From Anticarsia gemmatalis (Eukaryota; Arthropoda; Insecta; Lepidoptera; Erebidae), in NCBI RefSeq assembly GCF_050436995.1, contig NC_134770.1:1870501-1934500 (forward strand): 64,000 bases of DNA, given 5' to 3'. The translations under genes were made by a program, and so were the position numbers. A model generated the notes under the pieces. The model searched no databases, was not told where the DNA came from, and worked only from the letters and a program-made list of their open reading frames with translations. This document shows positions 1 to 11,840 of the stretch, piece after piece. The number at the start of each line of letters is the position of its first letter. Positions within the stretch are counted from its first letter, which is position 1.

Positions 1-744
1 CGGGCGCTATGAGCGCGCGCATTAAACTGCATTAGAGTTAATCCTCCCGACCAATGAAATCCATAAGTGGTACAACATGGTCTTGGAAGATTTCTTCAAT
101 GTACCCGGCTGCTGTTAGGTGCTGATCTACGATGACAAGCTCCGTACGTGCCTCCAAACATACACCTCTCCATACCATAACAGACCTACCTTTGTAACTG
201 ACCGTCTGACGTGTTGTGTTGGGAAAAAACCGTCCTTAATGGCGTCTTTACACTCTCTCACGACCATTTGGTGCTCTTAATGCTACTCAGCACTCATCGG
301 TTAACAAGATCTTGCTCCATTGGTCGATAGCCAATTCACATGTTTACGAGCAAATCGTAATCGCGCAACTCGATGGTGTCTCTCGAGTTCTGGTACTCGG
401 GTTGGTCTTCCTGCCTGTAAATTACGTTCTTTTATCCTTCGCCTCATGTTCCGTTCACTAAGAATGACTCCGCGTGCCGCTTGAAGCCTCTAGTGAATCT
501 CAAACGCTGTCAGAAAGCGGTTTCTCAGCACCTCGAGGTTAACAAATCGGTCATCTCTTGCGGATGTACATCGTGTTCGTCCAATTCCTAGTCGCCGCGT
601 GTAGAGACCAGTCTCACAATACCTCCTAATCGCAGACCTTAAAGTGGTACGCGATACATTGAAAAATGCAGCCACCTCTCAATGGTAATGGCCCTGATCG
701 GACAACAAGACCACCTAAGCCACTTGTTCAGCAGTAAGTGGCAT
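1..744 (-). pseudogene. Broken Tc1-like transposase, cut by the window edge
   Basis: Reading the minus strand from an ATG at 744 gives a recognisable Tc1/mariner-type N-terminus with a helix-turn-helix region (AAFFNVSRTTLRSAIRRY near 625-675). A stretch resembling the second DNA-binding half follows (ERNMRRRIKERNLQAGRP, about 410-460), then a degraded catalytic region with YIEEIFQDHVVPLMDFIG near 50-110. In-frame stops occur after the first nine residues, before the helix-turn-helix and after residue 61 of the open stretch, and the frame shifts downstream, so no functional enzyme can be made. The C-terminal end would lie left of the window. The family call rests on remembered motifs of Tc1-like transposases; no terminal repeat was located. 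Confidence 0.7.
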
Positions 745-2029
745 CTTCAAATCTTTTCTAAAATCTAAATAGACCAATAATCAATAAAAATCATAAAGAA
801 AATCGTTTCCGTGCAGCAATATTTCAAAATACAGAATTCAACTGACCTCTCGAATCAACACTGAATTCAGTTCTAACACACATTGTTAGAAAAAGTCATC
901 CGTCACTTAAATTAATCTGAAATTCAACACTTCATAACACTAAACAGATCACTTCGCAACTACTTACAACAATATATCTTTCATATATTACTTAATTTGT
1001 TTACAAATTCACGATAAGCGCTTGGGCCACTTTTTCTGCCGCTAAGTGTATCTTAGAGTTGTTTATTACCTAATAAGGTGTTGAAGGATTACGTAGATTT
1101 ATCTTGAAGAATGAACAAGTTTAAATACTTGTTCTTAACTAAACTGTGTGTCTTAAGGTGATCATTTAGCCACAATAACCGCTGTGTCTATTTGGTTGGT
1201 TCGAATCCAAAGCAGGACAAATATTTTTGAGATGATCTTTGTTTGCTTTTAGCTTTTATGTTAATTTATCGGTGTTTATGTGTATTTATAAGAATATAAA
1301 AAAGATTTTTACAAGAATATAAGAAATATTTTTTTTCCAGATATTCTTATAGCTAAGCTCCCTTTTGCCTGTTTGGATGATAGCATGACAAGTCCATTAA
1401 GGGACACAAGAAATTAGAAATTTTTATGTTAAGGAAGTAAGGATTAATACATCTGCAACCTTATTAACAATGCTATATAAGAATAAATTACTACATCCTC
1501 TAGTCTTTATCCCACGCAAATCTTGAGTTTTATTCCTTTCTTTACATCCAAAACATATAAAAAGAACAACTACCTATCATTTCCAAGCTTATAAAAAACA
1601 CAACTTCAATAATACGACGTGCCAGCTACTTATAACTTCACGTATGTTTTCACAAACGTCCGGTAAGTGTTACTATATAATATTACTTAATACTAAGCTG
1701 GTATAATAGCGATAATATCTAGTAAAGGCAGGTTGATATATAAATAGTAGATTGAAATGAGATATATTTTTTGCTGACATTGTTTTTTTAAGATGTTGGT
1801 TTTGTTGTATAGAATTACAGTAATATAATTTTTGTTTGTGAAAAGAAACGCGGAATTCGTTATGTTTGGTACTTTAATTTCAAGTTAGATTTTAAAGAAT
1901 GCTCTAAATTGAGTTAAAAACTGACTTAACTTACTTTATATCGTTTGTTTCTTATGGTATCGAAGTTACTTGATAATCTTATCGTATTGTCTTAGTAGCA
2001 AGTAAATAGGCAGAAAAATAACTGAATTT
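745..2029. other. Gene-free AT-rich stretch
   Basis: No coding region is supported. The first few hundred bases may include the 5' end of the broken Tc1-like element. Around 1150-1225 there is a tRNA-like fragment with a B-box-like GGTTCGAATCC, probably the head of an old SINE. Confidence 0.5.
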
Positions 2030-2330
2030 AACCCATATAGTCCCATTGCTGGGCAGGGGTCTCCTCTGAGAAAGAAAGAGAGATTAAAGCTTGATACCAC
2101 CTCGCCGTCAAAGTGCGATGGGAATCTAAGAATAGTTCCTATAAATCCGCTAGAGGCGCCAGACTGATAATAATTTAATTTAGCCTATTACTATTCCTCT
2201 GCAGAGCAAGGATCTCCTCTAAGAAAGAAGGAAGGGTTAGGTCTTGAATTCATCATGTCGGCAAAATGCGGTGGGAATCAAAGAATAGTTCCTATAAAAG
2301 CCGCCAGAGGCGCTAGTTGCTACGAACGGC
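2030..2330. repeat. Two tandem copies of a ~150-bp repeat unit
   Basis: Units at about 2030-2172 and 2176-2325 line up along their length. Both carry a segment like CTGGGCAGGGGTCTCCTCT, an AGAAAGAAAG-type purine run, a GCGATGGGAATC or GCGGTGGGAATC segment, AATAGTTCCTATAAA, and a final GCCAGAGGCGC-like end. The first part matches the tail of the S1 SINE family. The last part recurs in the inverted repeat at 42561-42988. Confidence 0.6.
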
Positions 2331-2339
2331 TCATTATCG

Positions 2340-4075
2340 ATTATGATAGATTATTTAAGTCTTCGTAATAGATTTTTTCTACAAAGTTACATCAAAAACT
2401 TTTTCTTAAACAGTAACTGTACAGTCACAACAAAAACTGTAATTGAAAGCATCGTGAGAATCTCATTGTAATTTCTTACAACGATTATATTACAAGATGT
2501 TATGTATCGAACACTTTTGTTCGCGACTGTACCCGTAGACTAGAAAATAGCGGTCATTGCCCCCTGTGACGTCATTATGTGGCATCGTTAGTGTGTGATA
2601 TTGATATTGTTGACAACCCTGTTAAGGTTATTTCAGGGGCGGTTTAAAATAGATATTTAAGTTTCAGAGTAGGTGAACATTACCGTAAGATTTTGGAAAG
2701 TGATGTTTTCGTATAAAAGCAAAGGATACAGGTATTTGCTTTCCATGCAAGTGGTCGAAAGATAAGATTTAAACTCAAGGCAACACACAAATGACTATGA
2801 ATTAAAAATTTTGATCAATTGTTTTAACTCGAAGGAAAACATAATAAAGAACGAAAATATCGTAAAGAAACGTTGCATATGGCGAAATAAAAGTGTTTAT
2901 TTTATTTGTTCTTGAAAATATATGCCAGTAGCATTCCGTGAAACATTCTATGCACCTGAAAGTTCTTTGAAACAATTCTTGAAGAGATTGTAGATATCCG
3001 ACCCGCACTTATCTCCGTCGATCAATCTTATTCCCATCTTTATGCTGGGATTCGTTGACTTAAATACATAAATCACGCCTTTTCCTCATAGAACGATACT
3101 TGATACGATTCCTACAAACTTCCCTTGCTTCATTCACATCCATACATCTTGTCATACAGGACCGCCGGTTACGAGTACTACGCACCTGACCTTTTTGCAA
3201 AAGACATATTGATATTTGTACTAAATAAGCTTGTATTTTTACATTGTATAATTGTATATTTAATTGTTAAACATATCATGTACAACAATCAGATTGTGTT
3301 AATTAGACATTATCAGATAGCGAGATCACTTGACTGTCATGTAGAAGGTCTTGGGTTCGATTCTCGTGACCTTTAGTTTGTTTTAATTATAAGTGTATTA
3401 GGAAATTAAAGAACTTGTAAAACAATGTGAGATACATGTTTCGGAATTCTATGTACATTGTACAGTTCTTGAGAATATTGCTATAAAATAGTTTGTTCCT
3501 TATTTAGTTTGGAACAAAGACTAAGCTAATATAAGCTAATATATGGTCCAAATTATTTTTCTAGGTATATAATTTTGGTCTACAATCGATCTTCCGTGCA
3601 AATTCTATCCAATTAGTTTCAGCCGCTTTGACGCGAAAGACGAATATGCATTTGAATAAATAATAGGTATTCGTATGATGTGTATGGGTTATTAAAATTT
3701 GAAAATGTTTTTGAGAATTAATGTATGTATGTATGTTTGTTACTCTTACTCAAATACTTTTGAACGAATTTTGATGAAATCTGATTAACCTTAATTATAA
3801 TAAATAACCTTTTTGCACGCTGTAGTAGTCGCCTGCTAGTATTTATATATTTCTTAATACAGTATTAACATCAAACGGAAGCAATAAATATAATATCTTA
3901 ATATTTAGGTTTATTAATGTAAATTTTAACATAATGGCGTAAGTTGGAACTAATCTGCATTTAATATTGCATTTCAACAGAATTTAGTTAATATTTACGA
4001 CCTAATTGGATAGCGTTCATTAGTTAGTAATAAATTAGTCAAATAACTTGTAATAACGGTTACGAACATTGTGAG
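2340..4075. other. Gene-free stretch with SINE and Helitron-like fragments
   Basis: No gene seen. About 2934-2998 matches the body of the S1 SINE type (a CCTGAAAGTTCTTT segment). About 3010-3180 matches a repeat that recurs at 61225-61345 (shared CATCCATACATCTTGTC). About 3290-3375 is a tRNA-like head with a GGTTCGATTC B box. About 3718-3840 looks like a decayed Helitron-like copy (TGTATGTTTGTTACTC to CTAGT). The short open frames here have no protein-like features. Confidence 0.5.
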
Positions 4076-4079
4076 GAAA

Positions 4080-4288
4080 TTTTGCATGCCTGTGATGTTC
4101 GGGGTTCGATCCTCAGGTCAGGCAAAGTATTATTCATAGGTCTTTTTATCCGCCTCCAAAAAAGGAGTAGGTTCTCCATTCGTCAGAATCTATTTTTTTA
4201 TAATTTATGGTAAAGTATGTCTTAGTAGTTGTTCGGAGTTTAGTAACGTCCCTGGTATATGACCATAGGCACGCCCCCTATTATATTA
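4080..4288 (+). repeat. S3-type SINE copy
   Basis: A tRNA-like head with a B box (GGTTCGATCC at about 4101-4112) is followed by a body containing GAGTTTAGTAACGTCCCTGG and CACGCCCCCTATTA. The same body recurs at about 29660-29770, 31850-32008 and, inverted, at 7140-7250 and 62290-62390. It abuts the Helitron-like copy that starts at 4291. Confidence 0.5.
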
Positions 4289-4290
4289 CA

Positions 4291-4500
4291 CTAGCTGACC
4301 TGCGCAACTTCGCTTGCGTCACATAAGAGAAAATGGGTCATAATTTTCCCCGTTTTTACTGGTACTCTGGTCCTATTGGTCGTAGCGTGATGATATATAG
4401 CCTGTAGCCTTTCTTGATAAATGGGCTATCTAACACTGAAATAATTTATCAAATCGGACCAGTAGTTCCTGAGATTAGCGAGTCCAAACAAACACACACC
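4291..4500 (-). mobile_element. Helitron-like element H1, 5'-truncated
   Basis: On the minus strand the copy ends in CTAG, preceded by a short hairpin formed by CGCAA and TTGCG around GCGAAG. That is the layout of a Helitron 3' end. The 5' end (TCTATACTAATATTATAAAG in complete copies) is missing. No transposase is encoded, so this is a non-autonomous copy. The family resembles what I recall as the lepidopteran Lep1 Helitron; the name is unverified. Confidence 0.6.
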
Positions 4501-4509
4501 TTCGGGTAT

Positions 4510-6862
4510 AACGGGTAATGGGTATAATGTATTAAAATTAAATAATGTTAACTGAATGCCACAGTCATAATGTCGTGACATTATCTTCATCCTTTCCCAA
4601 CTGTATTGGGGTCAGCAGTGAACTGATGAGCACGACTGTATGACCTTCATTAACCATATACCGATACAATTTATGTTTATTAACTACAATAATTGCGATA
4701 ATAAAACAATAAGTATGAGTTTTACGGACTTTAATTTTGATTATGGTTTTAAAGAAAATCAATAAAACGAAAATATTTTTACTAAAATAATTTATCATTA
4801 AGTATTAACAAATTTTATTATAGGGAGTTTCTAACGATCGTACCAATATACCTAGCTTAACTCTATGGGAAGAAGGCGTAATTTTATTTATGTGTACGTT
4901 TAAAATTCGTTTCTTTTCGAGGTATTTCGAAGTAAACTACTTAGAACTGCGTGTTTTTTTGCTTTGATGTTTTTAACAACCACCTTACTAAATACATAAA
5001 GTTAATAAAGTAAATACAATCCCGAAAAAGCCATTTGTGGATTGCAATAACCATTTCTTCCGTACGGGAATCACACCTACAACTATGGCAACAACGCGAT
5101 AATAAGTCAGTTTATTTGCTATAATAGTAAGCTTTAAGTTCACAAGGATGTAGAATACAACAAGTATTGCATTGTGGAGTGAAGGTAACCCACGATCATG
5201 AATAATTGCCTGGCGAATCGTGTGCTGACTCAAATATCAGGTTTATTTAGTTATATAGCTTTTATACGCGGTGTTACTTGCATTAAATCGACTAGAAATA
5301 TAATAGGAAAGAAATACTTATTCTGTATAAGAATAGTATATATATAGTCTTAATTCTTTCGGGAGGAGACCCTTGCCCTGCAGTGGGACAGTTAAGGGTA
5401 AAATAAAAGTCTTAGGAAAGGATTCATGTTTTCGTCTGAGTGATAAAAAAGAATAATAATATTTATGCTTACTGATACTAAACCAAATAATGTAAGTATG
5501 TTTATCTGCTATCATCTCACGGTTAAACTGTAACACTTTTGGTTTGGTTTCTTGTAGTTGAAAACTCGGAAGTAAACATACCTAGATAGTTTTTTCAAAA
5601 ACTAACCCCCAAAGTGACTGACTTTTTACGTTAACAAAGCCAGTATTACTAGTACAGTATATCAATTGTCAATTTAAATAACGTAAATAATAATCAAAAT
5701 TCTTTTGTCAAAGTAATTAAAGCTCTAATAAATATTAAATCATTGGCAACACTGTCACTAACTTATTATTAGTAATTAAACGGGTAACCCTGTACCATAA
5801 ACTACTTACTCAATGCCATAGACACGTAGAATTATAGGTTGTACTGCGTTTTTATAGGTTCATTACTTCTAATCACGACTATTTACTTTAAAATTCTTCT
5901 GCGAAATGCAATTGACTGGCATGTGAGGTTTCAGGCCGAATGCTCGTTAAATAACGCAATTTTATTTATAACTTTGAAATAATCTGCATAAATGACGTAT
6001 TAAAACTTTAAGTTTAGACTTGTTTTAGGCCTAATTGTGCCCATAAATAATATTAATATGATGGTCTATGGTCTATCGTCACCGCATGCCTAGATACACT
6101 GTCAAAGTATGAACCTACACTGCACAGTAATAAGAAATTCTGAAATAAAAACTGAACGAAATGGTCCCGCTAACAGACTCATTAGTTGCATATTTCCTAA
6201 AGTACAGAACACATATAAAAATTAAACATCGAATGTTTGTAAAATGAAACGTTCATATATCGTGAAAAATCTGAAAACCGTTTTTCACTTAAAATATGTA
6301 GCATTTGCGTAATCAATATACTTACACTAGGCTTAAGATCTTGACCATTTAAAACTAAATATTCTGTAAGAGCAATTTAAAGCAAACAATTCAAACCTCG
6401 ACTCTTTAGGATCATTTGACAATATACTAAGTAGCTAATTATTATCATCACAATCAAGCTTAGGTCTGAATATCATCACGTGATATTTAGAAGTAAGCTT
6501 TTACAAGGTTCCGTCTTCTACAACCCTGAGAGCCAACATAACCTCAATGACTCTACATTTTGTCTATTACAACACGTTCTATAATCTATGAGTGTGCACA
6601 TTCGTATTGTTACAAACACAATAAAGTTCCGGATACGACCCCATCTTGGACTTCCTTGACAAGCGTTATTTAATATGATATCATGTAAATTGCGAAATAA
6701 TAATGCGAGACTTTTGATTGAATAGCTTGGCTAGTGTCATAATCTTGTGTAAGGAATCTTTTTATTATAATAAGAAGGTGCTCATTAACCCTCATTCCGG
6801 GAGGAAACTATTATCCAGTAGTGGGTTATTATATTTATGAGCAGGCGCTAGGAATCCAGAAA
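4510..6862. other. Gene-free AT-rich stretch
   Basis: No gene seen. A short S1 SINE tail lies at about 5355-5400 (GACCCTTGCCCTGCAGTGGG) and a more decayed one at about 6790-6835. About 4575-4640 resembles the D repeat that occurs at 12557-12730. The open frames at 4565-4798, 4988-5233 and 5318-5536 lack domain signatures or splice context. Confidence 0.5.
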
Positions 6863-6864
6863 TA

Positions 6865-7078
6865 TTAGGTCGGGGAAAAAGTCTTTTTGCATTATAGTAT
6901 GTATGAACTTGTAATAAAATCTCTTTGGCTTCAATAATCACAAATGAGTACACGGTTCATTAACTTTCTTTCAGTGAGCTCGTGAGGTACCCAAATATCG
7001 AGCTTTTTTGTGTAGTGCAAAGATTTTATTACAAGTTCATACGTACTACAATGCGAAAAAACTTTTTACTCGACCTAA
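6865..7078. mobile_element. mariner-derived MITE, copy 1
   Basis: The ends are inverted repeats beginning TTAGGTCGGGG and closing with CGACCTAA, with about 40 bp recognisably paired (for example TATGTATGAACTTGTAATAAAATC against its complement). TA flanks both sides at 6863-6864 and 7079-7080, the expected Tc1/mariner target duplication. The minus strand of the core still encodes KLDIWVPHELTE, matching the WVPHEL linker motif of mariner transposases. The element therefore arose by internal deletion of a real mariner. A second copy of the same 214-bp length is at 45465-45678. Confidence 0.8.
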
Positions 7079-7129
7079 TATATTTAAAAGAACGTGTTTT
7101 TTTTTAATCCAAGAAAACATATCTCGTCG

Positions 7130-7260
7130 GCAGCGATGTATGATATACACCCACATTTCGCCATGAACAACGTTAGTCCCATATTAATGGGGGGAAAACC
7201 TATTGTCATATACCGGGCACTTTTCCATACTCCGGCCTGCTATCAAAAAATGTTCTAATA
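7130..7260 (-). repeat. S3 SINE body fragment
   Basis: This inverted fragment shares GTTAGTCCCATATTAATGGG and a CCGGGCAC segment with the SINE body at 62290-62390. No head is visible. Confidence 0.4.
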
Positions 7261-7702
7261 TAAAATTAGAAAATAATAAAACAATGATATTTATAAGGTC
7301 TAATACGCACCTATTAGCTAAATTACATAGACACGTATTTCTATACGTTATAGTAACAATCACTGCATAAGTGTATACAGCATTTTATACGTCGGGAAAT
7401 AATTATAAACCAGCTTTTAATCCAAATGACAATTGAACAATAAGTAGGAAATAATGTGTTACAATAAAACTATAATTGTATGTAGTAATTACAAAAATGA
7501 GGAACACTTTACATGTTATATTATAAAATTAAAATTTGTAACAATATTGTATATTTCCTTGTGATAGAAAAATGTACGATGTTACTACACAATGCAATTA
7601 TAGTTGACAATTTCTTTTCTTTCAACGTCTACCTAGCAGATTAGCAGATATGGCAACCAGTTTTATAGCAGACTGTGCAAGACTTTTATTTATTCATATA
7701 AA

Positions 7703-7885
7703 AAGACAACTCTAACACTAAGAATTGCTCTTGTGTCATAGGGACTTTTACAAACATACAAACAACGGCCCCAAAGTACACCCAGACCGGAAGCAACTAT
7801 TTGTGAATCGCACTGATATTTGTTCCGTGTGGGAATCGAACCCACGACCTCCTCGACGCAATAGTAGCGGCGTGGCGTTGTATTG
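7703..7885 (-). repeat. S2-type SINE copy
   Basis: On the minus strand it has a tRNA-like head with a B box (GGGTTCGATTCC), then a body with CAAACAACGG or its complement and AAGAATTGCTCTTGTGTC. It matches the copies at 20611-20815 (+) and 35597-35735 (-). Open frames on both strands here are by-products of the repeat. Confidence 0.6.
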
Positions 7886-7899
7886 GCTAAGTTTGTGCA

Positions 7900-8090
7900 C
7901 AAAACACATGGAGACTCTACGTTCCATCATTTTCAAAGCCCGGTGAGACATATCACCCACACGTCCGGCAAGAGGTCAGAGTTCAGACGCAAAGAGCTTT
8001 ACGTGCTTTCCGAAGATTAAAGTCTACGACTTCAACTTCAGAAAGCAGAGCTTCAAAGTTAACTAACTTTGTCTTTTGGCTTAAAAGCTT
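7900..8090. repeat. Fragment of a C-type dispersed repeat
   Basis: The segments AAAGCCCGGTGAGACA, AGAGGTCAGAGTTCAGACGC and TCTACGACTTCAACTTCAG recur in closely related form at 31090-31230. The class is unknown. Confidence 0.4.
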
Positions 8091-8099
8091 TATAAATAT

Positions 8100-8225
8100 T
8101 TATTGACGGCATGCAAAGTCCCCAATCCGTACTTGGCTAGCGTGGTGGACTCAAGGCCTAACCCCTTCCCCTAGTTTGGGAAGAGACCCTTGCCCTGCAG
8201 TGGGACAGTTATGGGTTAGGAGAAA
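8100..8225 (+). repeat. S1 SINE tail
   Basis: This holds the common S1 body: GGCATGCAAAGTCCCCAATC, AGCGTGGTGGACTCAAGGCC and GACCCTTGCCCTGCAGTGGG. The tRNA-derived head is absent. Confidence 0.6.
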
Positions 8226-8270
8226 AAGTAGATGTAATTTTTTTAGACAAGATTTGTTCATAGTGATGTA

Positions 8271-9871
8271 TACAGGGTGTCCCAAAACTCAACGATAATC
8301 CGAGACAGGATGAAAGGCCAAGTCATACCGGTTCTAGGAAAAATAAAAAAAAAATCCATATCACTTAGTTCAGCAATAATAGACATTTTTCAAAAAAGTT
8401 AAAATTCCACACCCTTGGTTGCATTTTCAAGTCCTGTGATCACCAATGTCACAATTTCGCTGCGTTTTTTTTATTTCATGATCTTAATTAAATATGCTAT
8501 TACACGTAAAACAAATTAATGCACAAAACATTGTTAATTTTCTAAAAAAAGTTAAGTTTTAGTGAGTCATGTTTCACAAAAATATCGTTAGTTAACTTTG
8601 ACGCTTCATATTAGAAAAAAAATGTACTACACTACCCTTGGCAAGTTATTTCAAAAATTGGCGCATTTAATCAAGATTACAAAATGGTGCAACACTTGCC
8701 ACTTTTCTTGCCAATAAAAATGTTATTTTTATTTGAACGAAGCATGTCCTCACAGATGGATCGGACGCAGTGGTTGAATTTTATGGCCTCATCGCTCCCC
8801 CGATCTAAACCCAGAGATATTTTTGACTGGGAATGCATAAAAGAGAAAGTCTATTCGAAATAAATACAAAATCTATCAGATCTTCGCCAGAAAATTGACA
8901 CAGCGTCAGAAGAAATAATACCAAGGAATTTTGCACAACTGGTGAAAAGGTCTTTTTTAAGGCGTTGCAGAGCCTGTATTCGTGCCAGAGGAAAGCAATT
9001 ATTTTTAGTAAAGAGGTAATTGAGTTAGTCCATAACCAATATTTAATGTAATAAACATAATAGGTATTAATAATTAAAAAAAAAATTGAACGACCCATGG
9101 TTCTTATTTAATTTTTCTCCATAAACTAAAGTAATTCCGAATTGTTTTCCTCTGGCACGAATACAGGCTCTGCAACGCCTTAAAAAAGACCTTTTCACCA
9201 GTTGTGCAAAATTCCTTGGTATTATTTCTACTGACGCTGTGTCAATTTTCTGGCGAAGATCTGATAGATTTTGTATTTATTTCGAATAGACTTTCTCTTT
9301 TATGCATTCCCAGTCAAAAATATCTCTGGGTTTAGATCGGGGGAGCGATGAGGCCATAAAATTCAACCACTGCGTCCGATCCATCTGTGAGGACATGCTT
9401 CGTTCAAATAAAAATAACATTTTTATTGGCAAGAAAAGTGGCAAGTGTTGCACCATTTTGTAATCTTGATTAAATGCGCCAACTTTTGAAATAACTTGCC
9501 AAGGGTAGTGTAGTAAATTTTTTTTCTAATATGATGCGTCAAAGTTAACTAACGATATTTTTGTGAAACATGACTCACTAAAACTTAACTTTTTTTAGAA
9601 AATTAACAATGTTTTGTGCATTAATTTGTTTTACGATTAATAGCATATTTAATTAAGATCACGAAATAAAAAAAAACGCAGCGAAATTGTGACATTGGTG
9701 ATCACAGGACTTGAAAATGCGACCAAGGGTGTGGAATTTTAACTTTTTTGAAAAATGTCTATTATTGCTGAACTAAGTGATATGGAATTTTTTTTTTATT
9801 TTTCCTAGAACCGGTATGACTTGGCCTTTCATTCTGTCTCGGATTATCGTTGAGTTTCGGGACACCCTGTA
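8271..9871. mobile_element. Foldback Tc1/mariner-like element 1
   Basis: The element begins TACAGGGTGTCCC and ends with its complement GGGACACCCTGTA, flanked by TA at 8269-8270 and 9872-9873. The two halves (about 8271-9005 and 9140-9871) are near-perfect inverted copies of each other around a ~135-bp spacer. Each arm carries the C-terminal part of a DDE transposase. On the plus strand, about 8739-9000 gives a frame-shifted, stop-interrupted WIGRSG...RSPDLNP...DIFDWECIKEKVYSK...IQNLSDLRQKIDTASEE. The element therefore looks like an inverted duplication of the 3' half of a Tc1/mariner-like transposon. The coding remnant is dead in both arms. Confidence 0.85.
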
Positions 9872-9874
9872 TAT

Positions 9875-10758
9875 CTTTCTATTAAACAAAGTCATATTTC
9901 TCGACTCTACAATCAAACCCGAGACCTCTTCAGTAATTACCATTTAAACAAGCAGTTAAAAGTCACTTTCTCAGTGCATTAACGTTATATCATCAATCTA
10001 TTTGTTGGGAACAGGGTGGGCACAATAAACAATACTGAATTCTTATGCAAAGTCTCAGGGAAAAAGCTAATTGGACAAAGATACATTTTTATATTGTTTT
10101 TGTTACGTAATGTTAATAGAATACTGTTTGTATTGTAGTTGTGGTTCAATTCCCGGGTCGGGTAAGGCAGTTTTTGTTGACTTTAGTTGATTTTTGTTTT
10201 TATTTAGTGATGATTGAAATCTGAATAAAAATGCGCTAAAAAGTTCGTTCTTCTATTACGCAAAAACGGCTGTACAGATTTCGATCATTGTAGAGATAGT
10301 TAGTTCTTCCCTGAATAACATTTTATCATCATTATGGAGGTAATATGTGATTTTCATCCCGGAAGATGTTCTTACAGGGACACATTATTTAGAAAATAAA
10401 AATAGTTTTGTGATAAAATATATTAAAGAGAATGAAGCAAAGAAGTTTGTAGGGCACGTGGCAAGTGACCTTTAGTCTCTGTGGTAAAAAAAACAGGCGC
10501 GATTTTATGTACGTATGTTTTGGAGTCAAAAAAGCAGTTTAGATAATCATCTGTGTTAAAATGTTATGCTAAAAACGAAACACTGTAGTTATTTTTAGAA
10601 ATAAATCCGTATCGAATTGATATATCGTGAGATCATCGACAATTAACTCAAATGATTGAGTGCCAATAAAATAACACTCAATATAACTTGCTAAAAATAA
10701 CTAAGACTTTAAATTGTTTGAACCTTTTGTGTCGTTGGATTAGTATTTTTATGAGGTA
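9875..10758. other. Gene-free stretch
   Basis: Nothing protein-like is visible. A tRNA-like B box (GGTTCAATTCCCGGG) at about 10143-10160 suggests an old SINE head. Confidence 0.4.
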
Positions 10759-11001
10759 CTAGCTGACACGCGCAACTTCGCTTGCGTTACATAAGCGTTA
10801 AAAATTTTCCCCGTTTTTGTAACATTTTTCACTGGTACTCTGCTCCTTTTGGTAGTAGCGTGATGATATATAGCCTATAACCTTTCTCGATAAATGGACT
10901 ATCTAACACTGAAAGAATTTTTCAAATCGGACCCGTAGTTCCGGAGATTAGCGCGTTCAAACAAACAAACAAACTCTTCAGCTTTATAATATTAGTATAG
11001 A
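10759..11001 (-). mobile_element. Helitron-like element H1, complete
   Basis: On the minus strand it starts TCTATACTAATATTATAAAG and ends with the CGCAA/TTGCG hairpin and CTAG. It is 243 bp long with no open frame. The other copies are at 4291-4500, 32009-32262, 35956-36224, 38647-38896 and 40219-40468. Confidence 0.7.
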
Positions 11002-11292
11002 TTTGGTAACTCTTTGACAATATAATTAATAATTATTAATTTTATTTTATATATTAGTATAATATTAGTTTTTGGAGCTGTCATTTAAATAAGGTGAAAA
11101 AGAGCAAAATTAAAATCATTATTCTTATGGTTTCGGTTGAAAACTACTACAAGTAGCTCGTTAAACCATAAAAATGTAGGTATGCCGTTTTCGTAAGTTT
11201 CTCATATTTTCTGGAAAGTTGCATTCTCGCGATCAATAAAACTCGTTTTTCAGCTAACTCTGGACTGATTCGGGAAGAAATCCATGTCTATC

Positions 11293-11506
11293 AATGCGTT
11301 ATAAAATTGCTTATATCAGCCAAAATACAAGAGCATAATTTGACATAACAACAGGCACACTTTTGCATTCATAATTATAAAAGTAGAGCTATTATATTCT
11401 CCATTATTCATTAAAGTTATGGTAATATGCTTACTTAGGTCTATTAACTATATTAATAATGGTAATATCAGTGTATGGTGTTTCACATTATAGCATAAAC
11501 ATTACA
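11293..11506. repeat. Local tandem duplication, copy 1
   Basis: This copy aligns with 11647-11840 along its length. It begins AATGCGTT, shares AGAGCATAATTTGACATAAC and TTATATTCTCCATTATTCAT, and ends with a GTATGGTGTTTCACATTA segment. The period is about 335-354 bp because of small indels. Confidence 0.75.
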
Positions 11507-11568
11507 AAAATGCAGTGTATTTTTATCTTTTAAGAGATAACCTATTCATAAATGCTGTAAAGGTTGAT

Positions 11569-11624
11569 TTTCAGCCACCTCTAGACTTAAAATGATGTAC
11601 TTTTGTTCAGGGAGGTGGCTGAAA
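11569..11624. repeat. Small inverted-repeat hairpin or MITE between the duplicated copies
   Basis: TTTCAGCCACCTC at 11569-11581 and its exact complement at 11612-11624 form a 13-bp stem with a 30-nt loop. Partly paired GCTGTAAAG and CGCTGTACAGC segments lie just outside. Confidence 0.55.
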
Positions 11625-11646
11625 CGCTGTACAGCAGTGAGACATT

Positions 11647-11840
11647 AATGCGTTTATATAATTGCTTATATACAAGAGCATAATTTGACATAACAATTAG
11701 TACACTTTTGCATTCATAATGTTAGTAGCAGAACTATTATATTCTCCATTATTCATTAAAGTTATGGTGATATGTCTTGTAACTATATTAACGATTGTAA
11801 TAGCAGTATATGGTGTTTCACATTAACACATAAACCTACA
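11647..11840. repeat. Local tandem duplication, copy 2
   Basis: Partner of 11293-11506. It is about 20 bp shorter through small deletions. Confidence 0.75.
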
